A stretch of DNA of 64,000 bases from Apostichopus japonicus (Eukaryota; Echinodermata; Holothuroidea; Aspidochirotida; Stichopodidae). The notes beneath the pieces were generated by a model. That model made no database searches, was not told where the DNA came from, and worked only from the letters and a program-made list of their open reading frames with translations. The translations under genes and the position numbers were made by a program. How positions within the stretch are numbered: position 1 is the stretch's first letter; each line of letters starts with the position of its first letter. The DNA lies in NCBI RefSeq assembly GCF_037975245.1, contig NC_092578.1, positions 19,734,821 to 19,798,820 of the forward strand. Reading direction: 5' to 3'. Of the stretch, positions 43,936 through 56,600 are shown one piece after another.

Positions 43936-46873
43936 TTTATACATTAAGTTGCCCATGGATTGGTGTACCTGAAACTCTCGACCTGCCCACCCTCCCCCAC
44001 CTCACCCCTCCGCTTTTCTTAATGGATGTGTGCAAGTAACTATGGTTCACTATTTCACTCAACAAATGCTGCAACATGCTTGGAACACAGAAACACTGAG
44101 TGCTCCAAACCACCGTACTTCAGATGTTGTCAGCAACTGTTTCCATCGTCGAGGCATTTCAAGTAACACACTTTGCATTGAATTGGTGCCTTCATGAATA
44201 AAATGTAGTAAAATAAACGAATAGTTAGGAAGCAATACAATATATTTCGTAGATTTCAGGAAGTTAAGAAAACAAAATTAACAACTGTTCATAACTTTCT
44301 GCAGATCATTTCTCATGTTTTTGCTTTGTCGTGGCTCCTGCTTCAAGGTGTCCTTGTTATTACAGGGTATTAAACAAAGTCATTGCCCACGAAATGCATT
44401 GAATTCAATGAATTTTTAATTATTTCTAGAAGTGAAGAACAAATTAAAACCATGGGATAAACACAATCATTTCACATACTGAAAGGTGCCTTGTACTTAA
44501 CGCATTGGTCAGGAGAGAAAACCCATAGGTTACCTTCATGTTTAAAGTTAAGCCTCTATTTTTCCATTTCTTCTTTGTTATAAGTGATTTGCTTGTAATC
44601 CTATCAAGAATATTGTTTCCCAGAAGACATACTGTGTTTATGCTTCTAATTGGCAACACCTCTCAGTTTTAGTCAGATACCTCCAGCCCCTCAACCTCCA
44701 CCCTAAAGTACTACAAAGTGCTTACTGGCAGGTGGTGGTGCCCAGTGTCAGCCACTATAGAATAACAATACTTGTTCATACTTTTGGGGGTATTTTGGAA
44801 CAGAGATTAGTCGAACTTTTGGCTTTAAAGGTAGTCAGTATAGGCCCCAAATTCTAGCATGCTATAACTGCTAGAAGTTTTCAAAAAGTACTTTCCTGGA
44901 GGTCTTTACTATACAAACTGTTCTCAGAAATTTTTAAGGAACACACAAGATGACTAAATGTCCCAGTTAGGAATTTTCCTCAAAGTTTGTAATAAAAAAA
45001 AGTTTAAGAATATTGACCAAAGGTGACCATATTTGAATATCTAGCATAGTTAGCCAATAAAGTACACCTTTAAGAGGAACCCCACCTGGAATTAGTGATT
45101 TACTTGAAACACTCTCAGTGCATATCTACTTTCTTTTAACCGGGCCTCTATATTGCACAAAACATTTTACTCATTAACTTTTTCCTTGCAAGAATATAAA
45201 GAAATTACAAGAGACCTTTACCTAGCCACAGGAACAGTGACACCAATTTATGTGTTCATTACGCTGTCCCAAATTCTCCATAGGCTTATGTATGCTGTGT
45301 CCACCACTTCCATTTACCAGTTTCAGTATTAAACAGTTCTGGGGTGGTACAGTGCCCTAAAATGGACAAAAACTAGACAGATAATATATGTGATTCAGTG
45401 ACTAATGCATGTCCTTAATGGAAAACTGGGGAACACAGAATAGCAAATACAAAGGGAGAATTTATGGAGAACACTATACGAGATGAACATTGTTCATGAT
45501 AACTTTATCTGGGGTGGTTAGGTGCAAAGTTAAGCACAAATGGATTACATACAAGTGAAAATATCGTTTTTTTTTCCAGTCATCTAATGGTGCTTATAAA
45601 CACATTGGCTTTACAAGAGGTGCTCAAAATCATCCAATGTTAGCTCAGCCATGACAACATGCTGTAATATTTGCATAGTTCAACAATTTGTTTCGCTGAT
45701 GAGAAATGTATGCCTATGTGTGTAATAAAAATTTCTTTTGTTTAAACATATGGGCCTACACTAGCCTACAGAGCATCCCAGTGGGAAACTTCAGGTCCAC
45801 TAACTACAGACATTTCCATACACATGGCTTATGGTGGATAACCAGTTTGCTGAATGCTGTTCTTCTCTATAATAGTTATCTGTTCCAGTAGTTCCAAAGT
45901 CTGAGATGGCAACATCCAAACACATTTTCTTTAAACAGTTTTTGTTGTTGTTTAATCTGAAGTTAGCTGCCGAGCTAACAACTCATTTTGAGCCTTTCAT
46001 TGGAACACCAGTGGATGGTCTATAATGAAGTCATGATAACTTTAAAATTACCCCTACTGTTCGCATTTGCTATGTAGAGTGATTTACACTAGAAAGCTAG
46101 ATTACTGTATCACAAAGAAAATTCCTATGTAGACAATGTGAGGAAATTCAACGAGAGCTTTGCCATTAAAAAATACTCTAATTCCTTTTGTTACAAGTCT
46201 CATGATGGTGCCGAATACTTGACCTTCTTTTTGGAAACTGTATGGCTGTATGATATCTGTTGATGGAATTGAACCATCTGCTGAATGAATTCTGCATCAC
46301 CAGAACAGATTATATAATGGCCTAACAAGTTCCAAAAAGAAAAAAATCAATTTGGTCTATGTTTCTAGCACCTGGAACTTTAAAACTGAAGTCCAATTTT
46401 GGAGTTGAATGTCAAAGAACAAATCATACCTCAATACAATTGCCACACATACTGTAGGGAATGAAACTTTGGAGAACCATTAGCAGGGGGATGAATGTAT
46501 GAATATGATGAATGTGGAGTACGTCATGGATGTGGAGTAAGTCTCCACTATATGGAAAATACATTGCATTCCACACAGCCCACCTAGTTTGAGAAGACTT
46601 CATCAGGGGAAGAATAATCTTTTGCAACCTGTAAAAATGTTTTTTTTGGAGACAATGTTATTAATGGCACAATCAATTTACTACGAATATCATAACATGT
46701 ACAGGCCTATTGAAGTTCAATGAGTTTACACAGTTGGAGACCATTGCATTTCAATATCTCAATCAGACCTTTGTTTGTCTTCAAATCTATCATATTTCTG
46801 AAATATCATGGGGAAGTAGGAATAATATCCTCTTGTTTGAACAAATGTAGGACTGGAGAAGAAACATTATATA
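43936..46873. other. Intergenic stretch, no gene supported
   Basis: AT-rich DNA without paired repeats, long frames or recognisable motifs. Confidence 0.5.
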
Positions 46874-46881
46874 GCCTAGAC

Positions 46882-47370
46882 CAGGGTTGTCCAACCTACG
46901 GCCCGCGGGCCACAGTCCGACCGGCCTCAGGGCTGTGTCCGGCCCGCCAGAGATTATCTACGGTGCGAAATTTTAGTGAGCAGATATATTGATAACAATT
47001 TGAAGCTATAATCATCATCCGAACCTTCTGCGTCCAAAAAACTGCATACAGGTCAGTTTTTGTGACACTCTCTCAGTGGAGGGGGGGGGGGGAGGAGCGG
47101 GCGGCTGAACTTTATAAATGCGTTTTATCAGGACGGAAAATAAATCAGTACCATCAGGGCCTGACTTTAGAATCCGTACCATATGAATGTGAAGGCTTAC
47201 TTCGAATCGGCACAATAGCAACTGTATAATCAGTGCGCTCTGCTCACAGTGCTCACATTTTGTTGCCTTGGGCTTCGGGCAAAAAATCGAGCGTAGGCTA
47301 GGGTTCATGCGGCCCCCTCCATCATAATCATTCCATGTGGCCCTCCTCTGCAAAAGGTTGGACAACCCTG
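46882..47370. mobile_element. hAT (Charlie-like ends) non-autonomous element, 489 bp
   Basis: It starts CAGGGTTGTCCAACCTACGG and ends AGGTTGGACAACCCTG. GCCTAGAC at 46874-46881 recurs at 47371-47378. The CAGGGxTGTCCAACC terminus is widely seen in hAT-Charlie-like elements. No transposase frame is found; a G-run lies at 47082-47093. Confidence 0.9.
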
Positions 47371-47787
47371 GCCTAGACCTACCTGCCTGGAAGATCCACA
47401 TGAATCCTTAACACGTCCCTCATCATGAGTTTGGTTTTCAGATAAATAGGTACAGGTGCCATACGAGCTGTAAACGTTAGGCCTTTGCCTATTTAATTAT
47501 TAGGGCCTAGCCTACTCCAGTCTCACGTCTCAGTGTGTAACTGACTCATATGGACGAATTGTCAATTGGTCAATTAACGCAATAACGTTATTTTGTGAAA
47601 ATCCGACCACTTTTACCTGCTAGTCCTCAGCACAGTCACCGGGCACACATGCATTGCGTTCATATCAAAAATAGGAACTGAAGCCTTCACTTTGGTTGTT
47701 CAGCGTAATAAAGTGACTGTAACTAGTATGGGCCTTGGCTATTAGTACGTAATTCCATGTACACTACTGAAACCGGGATCGGCACAA

Positions 47788-47898
47788 GTTTACACAAGGG
47801 CGCAGACATGTTGTTTATCCAGGAAATGCCTGCGATTGGCTGAAACCCTAAATCTTTTCTGAGATCTATTTTGATTGGTGCTAACATTCTGTGACAAC
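47788..47898 (-). repeat. Dispersed ~110-bp repeat, copy 2
   Basis: Inverted relative to 32543-32654. GCGCAGACATG, GCGATTGGCTGAAACCC and TTTTGATTGGTGCTAAC are the reverse complements of the first copy. An open frame on the minus strand (47723-48025) runs through it but has no counterpart in copy 1. Confidence 0.6.
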
Positions 47899-48128
47899 GT
47901 CGTAGTGTATCCATCGAGTCTTCCTGAGCCAACCAAATAACTATACCCGCTAATATTACAATTTGTAATACACCCTTCCAAGAAAACATTACCAATTGCT
48001 CTTCACCCCCAATCCAGTGATACATGATATTGAAAAGGGATGTCTACGATCTAGCTGGCTAAAAAAAAGTACAGATTCGCTGGAGTGCAAAAATTGCCCT
48101 ACAGTCAACTGATTTTTTCACCTGGCTG

Positions 48129-49754
48129 CATAGGCGTACGAGGCGGGGGGGGGGAAGGGGGGCAGACTGCCCCCCCAAATTTGCAGAGGACAAGAAATTC
48201 GGGCAAAAGTCCTGAAAACTTCGGGCAGCCTAAGAGGAGAAAAAAATATATATATATATTTCTTTTTTTTCTCGTCTTAGGCTGCCCGAATTTTTCAGGA
48301 CTTTTGCCCGAATTTCTTGTCCTCTGGAAATATATATATATATATATAAATATGCAGTAGCTTGCCCGAATCTTTTTCAAATTTTTGCCCGACAATTCCA
48401 TGATTTTCTTTATTTAGCATCATGATGCCCGAATATTTCCGTGTAACACCACCGTAAGCGCAGTTCATCTGGGCTACCACGCTTTTTGCACGATCAATTT
48501 TTTTCTAACTAGTCAATTGTATATCTGGACCAAGGGCGGCGGAACTGGGGGGGGGGGGCACAGGGGGCACGTGCCCCCCCACTTTTCCTCAGGTTAAAAA
48601 TGTGCCTTTTTTCTACATAAAAATTGAGGTGCCTCAAGTTAGCAAGAGGCCAGGGAACCAGAATGAACACTCGGGAAGGGCCGTTTCCGGCCATCTGAGG
48701 GGTTTGTAAAACCAAAAATTTTCTAGTACGATCCGCGCCAACTGATGGTGGCGCTCCGCTCAGATAGTCGTGCATACAACTTTGCAAATCCTGGCTAAGC
48801 CCGTGACTTTTAATGAATTTATGTGGGTCAAACTCAAAAGCTATTTCGAATGGAAAAAAAATTGTGAAGATATTAACAAGAAAAAAAATCTAATTTGGAA
48901 GATTCCTACATTAGCAACTAACATGATTTCACCTCATTTTGTCTCAAAAGAAAACTTGTTCCTTGTTTCCCAATTTGCGCATTGGATATTGCAGTGCTAG
49001 TATGCATATTTTCCTTTGGGGGGGGGGGGTTGATGAAGTGATGTGTATTACACAAATAAGATAATAAAATAAGAGTTATAAAGGGTACTAAATGTAAGGC
49101 TGCATCAGTCCAATCGAATTTCTGCAAAGTGCCCTTTGATGTCGGTGCCCCCCCCCCAGATTAAAAGTGCTTCCGCCACCCTTGACCTAGACATCCCCAA
49201 CATGAGTGTATATTTTCTTTTTCATTGATGGTGGGGGGGGGAGGGGGAGGGGGAGTGCCTAGAAGTACAGGTTTGTCATATTCCTTGTTATATTCTAAAC
49301 TTTTTTTGTGAGACAAATTGCAGTCTCACCCGACACAGCGACATTATCCCGCCTACGTGTCGTTGAACAATGTATGTTTTTTTTTTTTTCTGGAGATAGC
49401 TGAATACTGTGTTAAAATAATAAATTAGGTAACTAAATAGGAGCTTAAAAAATATACTGTCCCATTTTTGCCCTCCAAAGTGATGTTACCATGTTTTCTT
49501 CTTCTAATTTACCAAATTTTTGGGGAAGTGTAAATTTCTAAAACGTGAGATTATAAAATACTGAATGTTTAGATGCAACTTGCAAGGCCTCAGAAGTGCC
49601 GTTTCCGGCAATCTGAGAGGCATTGTGTGCCCAAAAATTTTCTTGTACGCTACGCGCCAACCGATGGTGGCGCTCCGCTTAGATAGTGTCACGGGAACTT
49701 TCGGTCACAAAAAGTTCTGCCCACCCCAAACTGAAATGGTCCTGTACGCCTATG
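48129..49754. mobile_element. Composite hAT-like element, family B copy 2, carrying nested family A
   Basis: The ends are CATAGGCGTACGAGGC and TGTACGCCTATG. CCTGGCTG at 48121-48128 recurs at 49755-49762, a different target from copy 1. The internal order is the same as in 40926-42584, including the hairpin (about 48180-48330) and family A (48531-49184) at the same site. Confidence 0.93.
48531..49184. mobile_element. hAT-like MITE, family A, copy 3 (nested in family B)
   Basis: The ends are CAAGGGCGGCGGAACTG and CTTCCGCCACCCTTG. Flanks ATCTGGAC (48523-48530) and ACCTAGAC (49185-49192) are the decayed form of the ACCTGGAC duplication at copy 2, as expected if one insertion was later copied with its host. 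It holds the shared module at 48671-48770. Confidence 0.92.
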
Positions 49755-49762
49755 CCTGGCTG

Positions 49763-50461
49763 GGGAGTTTAGGTCCTGTTCTTCATAAGTAGGATTATGC
49801 TTTAAGCCTTCCTGTATGTTAGGTTCTGGTTCACACTAATGTGCATATGTACAAGAAGTTAGATTGTGATTTGGTTTCAGTTTTTTAGATTTTTAAATCT
49901 TAAAAATTCAGGAAACTTGTCCAAAAGGCAAAAAAAGTTTTTGTTCCCACTTGGCCGAATGAGAAAATAAGAAAGTTAGCATTTTAGATTCGTGCAGTGT
50001 AAATTCACATTTCCTTATTTATTTTTCACAGAAGTTTTGCCTATGCAGAAGGATAAAATATGGCCTATAAACACACTATCTTTGTGGAACGTTTAATACC
50101 TTTTGACTTTAAGAGAGCTATGATCTTTTGTTCAACTCTGTGTTAAATCGGCTTAGTAACAGCTTGACTGCGGCTGTGAATGTAACTGTATAGCGTGGAG
50201 GGTAGTTTGGAGACACTGTGCACTCGACTCATTATCTGCTTGTAGCTGTGCTCATTATAGCCGCGGAAAAATCCACCGGGAACCGGCGGTTAGATTTGCA
50301 TTAGGGCAACAGGCTCCCTTACAGCGAAGTTGCATTTCCAACCCGACCTCAAGCGGGGCGCGAAATTATTTTTCCCACTTCGACGCGGCCACATGGGCGT
50401 GGCTTATGAAATACGTCACAGGCCGGCAAGTTTGTGACTTCGACTTCGAGCTCTTACGTAT
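49763..50461. other. Intergenic DNA with a GC-richer patch
   Basis: Bases 50260-50450 are unusually GC-rich for the region (CGCGGAAAAATCCACCGGG, CGACGCGGCCACATGGGCGT). I see no frame or repeat to explain it; a promoter or an old element are both possible. Confidence 0.4.
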
Positions 50462-50464
50462 CAG

Positions 50465-51828
50465 GGTGGGAATTTGGCAAAAAAAGTTGGTAAGCATTTC
50501 TTCATTTTTTGATGAAATGTGCTTACCAACATGAGCCAAGATTTCTCAGTTGGTAAGCACAATTCATGAATCGGTAAGCACAGCACAATGACCTGAACGC
50601 TGTTATCCTTTTGTGAAAACTTCCTGATTCGCGGCACAAGTGTACTTTATATCGAGCCGACAGCGGCGGCGCAGATAATCCAGTCAATGCATGTTCGATC
50701 GAAATAATTACAATCCCTGTCCATCACGTTGAACTCTCCGACCAGACAATACCGGGTCGAATACTCGACTTGGTATAAGTTATTCAAATACATGATCAAA
50801 GGAAATGTATCGACTGGAGATCGTAGAAAAAACTCTGAAAATCAGTAGAGAAATTACCAATTGTGTACGAAAGTAAGTTCGGTCCTTTCAAATTTACGAA
50901 AGATCCAGTAAAACACTTTCGAAAAATTCACGCAAAACTGGCATCAACTAATGTCGTGTAAACAAGGCTCTAGTACACCCATTTAGGAATAAACCGTAAG
51001 ACCACATCTGGTGTTAAGCGGGGGGAAAAGAAAGTATTTTCTAGAATTTCCAAAAATACGGAAAAAATAATGTCCTACCATAGTTAAGTGTATAGCAAAT
51101 AGCCTAACCACCTCGTCTGTTACGGATCTCACGTAACTACAAAAACACAACTAATTGTATTTTGCAAACTTGACGTTTTCTACAAGAACATAGAAATAAT
51201 TTTAAGCATTAGTTAATCATGTCGTGTGGCCTAAAACATATTTTATTACAAGGTTTACTTTCATAAAGATGGCCATAGCTTGATATCTTGTGCTGCGTGT
51301 ATGAACTGTGCCTCGTGTATCATGGGGAATACTCCGTGAAACGTTTCTTGGAAACGTGCCAAAAATGTTAACAAACAGGTGTTAGACAGGGGATGAGCGC
51401 ACAGTTGTTTGGCAGGGTACCTGGGAAAATTCTGAGCACATGTACAGTATGAACTACGCAATTGCCGTCGGCAATTGCGTAGTTCATGTGTGAAGTTGGA
51501 ATAATTTGCGATGCATACACAGTTAGTCGTAGGTATGTGACGGTCCAGGCACGATCGCTGAGCTAGCAGCCAGCTGTGTGCGGCCTGTTCGTTGGTGCTT
51601 TTTGCTAGCTGCGCGACAAATTAATCCTCCGTAACTTAGAAGCAGATTGCAGATAAGCCTACTACAGTCCGATGCAGTCACTTACGGTCAGAATTTTTGG
51701 TACGCTCATTACAAGGGTGTGTAGTACTAGGCCCATTTGATTTTTTTATTTTGGTAAGCCATATTTTCATTCCAGTACGCTAGCCTACCGGCGTACCGTA
51801 AAATTCCCACCCTGGTATTGACTTCTTA
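50465..51828. mobile_element. Probable DNA transposon relic with CAGGGTGGGAATTT ends
   Basis: CAGGGTGGGAATTT at the left and AAAATTCCCACCCTG at the right are inverted. No 8-bp duplication is found: TTACGTAT on the left and GTATTGAC on the right do not match, and the right edge coincides with the foldback arm. Internally GGTAAGCA recurs in both orientations (50490-50585, about 51752), and a perfect palindrome lies at 51449-51487. Confidence 0.55.
51449..51487. repeat. Perfect 18-bp-arm palindrome
   Basis: ATGAACTACGCAATTGCC, loop GTC, then the exact complement GGCAATTGCGTAGTTCAT. Confidence 0.95.
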
Positions 51829-53012
51829 ATATGTACTGTGTTGAGTGGAAGACTTGTATTTAAAACTCACCTTTGTACATGTCAAGACCTCAACTATCTT
51901 AAGAAGTTGTAACTATGTTTCTATAACACAGATTTAGGATGAGAGAAAAGTTGCTACATTGCTTATATAAAGGCAGTTAAACACAAGGTTGATGTGTCAG
52001 CTTTATGCCTGGCAAATTCTCTATGTTATTGCGAGTCCATGATGCATGTGAACTGGATGGAAAACTATTTGAGATTAACTGAAAGTCTTCTACTGTGTTT
52101 CAATTTCATGTCGTAGGCACACCAATCCTTTCACCAAAGAGTGATTACAATGATAACTTTTGCATTATGAATCTTCTTTGCTGTTTTTTACAATATATAT
52201 ATTTTTTTATATTGCTTCCTGACTTTGTTCAGCTATTACATTATATCAGCTCTTGGGTATTGAAAGTTTCAACGCGCATGTTGAAATAACTAGCATAGTG
52301 TTGGTTTCCAAAACTTTTCTAGTTATTATTTGCAAGCCCAATTTTTGATAATTCTTTTATTTCCATTTTTTTTTGTAGTTGTCTCCACTTTACAGCTTTA
52401 ATTGTTTTGTATCTGTACATTTAATTGTTTTTGTATTGCTATGTTTTACTTTTTATGTATAACGTTGAATGTAAAAAGCAGGGCCTTATTGGAAACCAGC
52501 TTTTGCTGAATAAGCAACCCTGGATAAAAATGCGAATAAATAAAAAATAAAAAATGTCGGGCATTCGGGCCCTCCATACACTCGCTCAGCGCCCGCAACA
52601 CAATTTCATAATCTAAGGTACCTCCCACCGACCATCCAATTGATATTATGTGCTATTCGCCTCATAAGAATAGGAGGATGCTGTTAGCATTGAATGTTAT
52701 TTTAAGGGCATCCGTAGATACAAATTGGCACCCGTGATCAAATCTCCGTATATTTATTTAACTCGGTTAGCGTAAAGCTAACTTCTCCCGAGGACCTGAA
52801 GTATCATAACCAATAGTGAAATGAAAAATATAATAATATACAATAATAATAAGAACATTAATATAAGAAAGTGAATAATGACTGGGAGTCATTTTTCCAA
52901 GAACAGGAGCCATTTCTGAAATCACGTAAAGGTTGCCACATATTCCAAACTATACTATAGTATAAGCGCATGAAAAGAAGAACGATAGCCGCCCGTTTTT
53001 TCCCTTCAGATC
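51829..53012. repeat. Foldback left arm
   Basis: It begins GTATTGACTTCTTAATATG and runs to CCCTTCAGATC. Its reverse complement is found at about 58752-59975 with few differences; one is a ~30-bp block (ATAATTTTGCCCTTCAGC...) present only in the right arm near 59749. Both arms contain a LINE tail. Matching continues after an insertion, at about 53606-53745. Confidence 0.9.
52330..52552 (+). mobile_element. LINE 3' end (CR1/L2-like), left copy
   Basis: GGCCTTATTGGAAACCAGCT and TTTGCTGAATAAGCAACCCT, followed by GGATAAAAATGCG and an (AATAAA)-type tail, has the form of CR1/L2-clade LINE 3' ends. The T-rich 3' UTR precedes it. The inverted twin is at about 59220-59440. Confidence 0.6.
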
Positions 53013-53605
53013 TCAGTACGAGAAACATGTATTTTATTTGTATAATAGAACAACTTTCGTTAATATTTTCCTACCCTAGCTATATGTCGATTTTATAAAA
53101 CCTTCATGAAAACAGACTTTTTGAAAATGGATTTTGAAGCTCAGTCAACAATTTAAGAAATGCTTAGGCCTACCGTTAAATACTGGCGTCAAAAAATCCA
53201 CAACGAACGGATCCACAACGGATAACAATGCTAAGTAGAGCTTACTTAAAGAGAAATAAAAACTGCATGTACATCATGGTCATTTTAAGTATCCAAGTAC
53301 TATACAAAGAGATCGAGTTCACCGAAACATCCCTTTTCCTTATCACCTGAGGAAAACCGTCTTTTATAAATTATAGTAGGCCTACCATACAGTACTTTAC
53401 ATTTGATACAAAAGTTTCTTCTATGCAACAGTTTCCCAAAATTTGTATGTGTCGCAATGGTTTAAGTTTTAACCAAGGGCAGTACCATTCATAATTTGCA
53501 CATTACACCAAAATTTACAATCAGCGTCCAGATGGCGAGAAAATGTAACATAATGTTCAATCTGTTGGGTCGTTCCCATGGTGCGATGAACTTGGGCAAG
53601 TTGCC
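53013..53605. other. Block present only in the left arm
   Basis: About 590 bp separate the two parts of the left arm that are continuous in the right arm at about 58752. It is AT-rich and unrecognised. It is either an insertion here or a deletion on the right. Confidence 0.6.
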
Positions 53606-53660
53606 AAGTTCGAATGTCGATGACCTACTTATGTTCCGTGACCAATGTCAATGGGAATTA

Positions 53661-56600
53661 TTTGTGTAAAAACTCGTGTTTTTCCACGTGTAATATATAT
53701 AGAAGTTTACGTAAGGGGAGCGAATTTCGGGGTTTTCAGCTCTGCTTACACCTATCTTAACCCTATCACACGGACCAACGAACATGCGGTTTGCTCGCGA
53801 CATTAGCTATTTTCGTTATTTATTCTTCCTGCAAATGATGATTGTGAAGGTTCCCATGTACAAAATCTCACCATTATGCATTTCACCACATTTTGTTTTA
53901 ATAATTATAACGATTTAATAATTTTTGATCCAAAACCGAAGGGAGCATATCAAATTAAATCCATCTTCGCAAGGGACTGTATATTATCATAGCCTAGGGT
54001 ACGGTACTGTTACACACTGCTGTGCGGTATTTGAGAGTTGATGCTGTAATGAAATGGATTCGTTTATTAATGCGGGGGGTTCCACGATGTCATTTCTAGT
54101 TATCTTTCGCTACTTTTTTATTTTTAAGAACTTTTGTACGAAGATTGATATTGTACGTATTGGAAGTATATTTTCCGGAGTAAACAACAGCCGATTAATG
54201 ATATAAATAAATCTGTACTATTCTTATTATATATGTAGTTTATAATCCCGTATTTATGTAGCCCCTATCTTACATTATTATTGTCTGAAGTTCCAAACAG
54301 GTGGGGACTTGTTGATAGTTAAAAACTTTTCATTGTGAACTTTTAAACTTAAAGTATTATAAAGTAATTATGTGTGTAAAAACTCGTGTTTTTCCACGTG
54401 TAATATATATAGAAGTTTTACATAAGGGGAGCGAATTTCGGGGTGTTCAGCTCTGCTTACACGTATCTTAACCCTATCACACGGACCAACGAACATGCGG
54501 TTTGCTCGCGACATTAGCTATTGTGTCAGCTTATATGCAAATGATCAACAAATAAAGGTTGTTCACAGGCATGCACAGCTATAGCTACAGGCGTACATAC
54601 AGTACTCGCGACATATGTGTGTATTCCGTGTCTTAGTTCCCTTTAGCTGCCGGTTCGGATTTTCGTGATTTTTATTCACTGGTTCCTGATTTTTCCGCGC
54701 CTGGCTTGCCTTTAATACATAACACCAGACGACCGCTACTTTTCATAAACGACGCTTGGAAATTTCCCAAACGTTACTACATCCAAACCTGAGATTTTCA
54801 TGTGCCTCGAATCCAACATTGAGAACAGGCCTATGAATACGGTTTTCTATATTTTTGTTCAAATTAATGCTGCACAAGTAAATGCAATTTGTTATTATTA
54901 GAAACATCATTGGAGTTGTTTTTAGTTCTTATTATGCCTTTATATCAATCTGAAACGTTAAACAGTAATCCTACACTAGTTACGTTGTCACCATTTACTT
55001 AGTTTGATTGGCCTAAGCTTAAATTTTCTAATTGAGCTTGAATGGAGTTAATAATAGTAACGAACAAGGAAGTTAAACACTAAGTTCGGCATATTTTTTA
55101 TTTGTTCATAAACGGAATTATATTGAACATAAGCTCAAAATAACGTCGGAGTGTAAGAATTAGGTATTAAAATTAACATTTTGGTAAAGATTGAAGATGG
55201 ATGATTTGTTTGAGATACTTTTTGAGATGGAAAAGTTTGGGTAACTATTCTTGGCGCTTTTCGGGCCATTAACATACATAGGATACATACAAGCCTTTGT
55301 TACATGCATGAGAAGAGTTGCATTAAGTACAATGTACCAATTTTGGAGGAAGATAGGCTATTTCATTACTAGGGTTGTGCGGGATCCCGGTAGTCAAGTG
55401 AATACCGGTATCCCGATCCCGGCTTTGACTAATCCCGATCACAGTGCAATGTGTAACTACTACCGGTATTGGGAAAACAACCGGTTATTACATTCGTTTT
55501 GGTATCATTCCCGGGAATCCCGGACTGTCCCCGGACATAATAAAAAATATCTACGTGTTACTATTTGAATTAGAGAAAAGAAAACACGTTTACTTCTGGT
55601 TTCTGTGTTCTTAGTTTGAATAATATCTTATCAATTTACGCACTGGCCTATAGACATATTAACGAATCAACTTTTCACGTAGTAATTTGGACCTAGGCTA
55701 CACCAAATATCGAACGTTAGTTATGCTCAGCATGTTACGAGACCTCAAAGTTATTCAGAAATTTTCGTTATTTATTCTCCCTGCAAATGATGATTGTGAA
55801 GGTTCCCATGTACAAAATCTCACCATTATGCATTTCACCACATTTTGTTTTAATAATTATAACGATTTAATAATTTTTGATCCAAAACCGAAGGGAGCAT
55901 ATCAAATTAAATCCATCTTCACAAGGGACTGTATATTATCATAGCCTAGGGTACGGTACTGTTACACACTGCTGTGCGGTATTTGAGAGTTGATGCTGTA
56001 ATGAAATGGATTCGTTTATTAATGCGGGGGGTTCCACGATGTCATTTCTAGTTATCTTTCGCTACTTTTTTATTTTTAAGAACTTTTGTACGAAGATTGA
56101 TATTGTACGTATTGAAAGTATATTTTCTGGAGTAAACAACAGCCGATTAATGATATAAATAAATCTGTACTATTCTTATTATATATGTAGTTTATAATCC
56201 CGTATTTATGTAGCCCCTATCTTACATTATTATTGTCTGAAGTTCCAAACAGGTGGGGACTTGTTGATAGTTAAAAACTTTTCATTGTGAACTTTTAAAC
56301 TTAAAGTATTATAAAGTAATTATGTGTGTAAAAACTCGTGTTTTTCCACGTGTAATATATATAGAAGTTTTACATAAGGGGAGCGAATTTCGGGGTGTTC
56401 AGCTCTGCTTACACGTATCTTAACCCTATCACACGGACCAACGAACATGCGGTTTGCTCGCGACATTAGCTATTGTGTCAGCTTATATGCAAATGATCAA
56501 CAAATAAAGGTTGTTCACAGGCATGCACAGCTATAGCTACAGGCGTACATACAGTACTCGCGACATATGTGTGTATTCCGTGTCTTAGTTCCCTTTAGCT

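Noticed and set aside
43616-43972. 118-codon and minus-strand frames rich in Ile or Tyr
   Set aside because: Low-complexity trinucleotide DNA without splice or start context.
47723-48025. 100-codon minus-strand frame
   Set aside because: Overlaps a dispersed repeat whose other copy does not keep the frame.
50465-51828. 8-bp hAT target duplication for this element
   Set aside because: The flanks TTACGTAT and GTATTGAC do not match, so the element is only called from its inverted ends.
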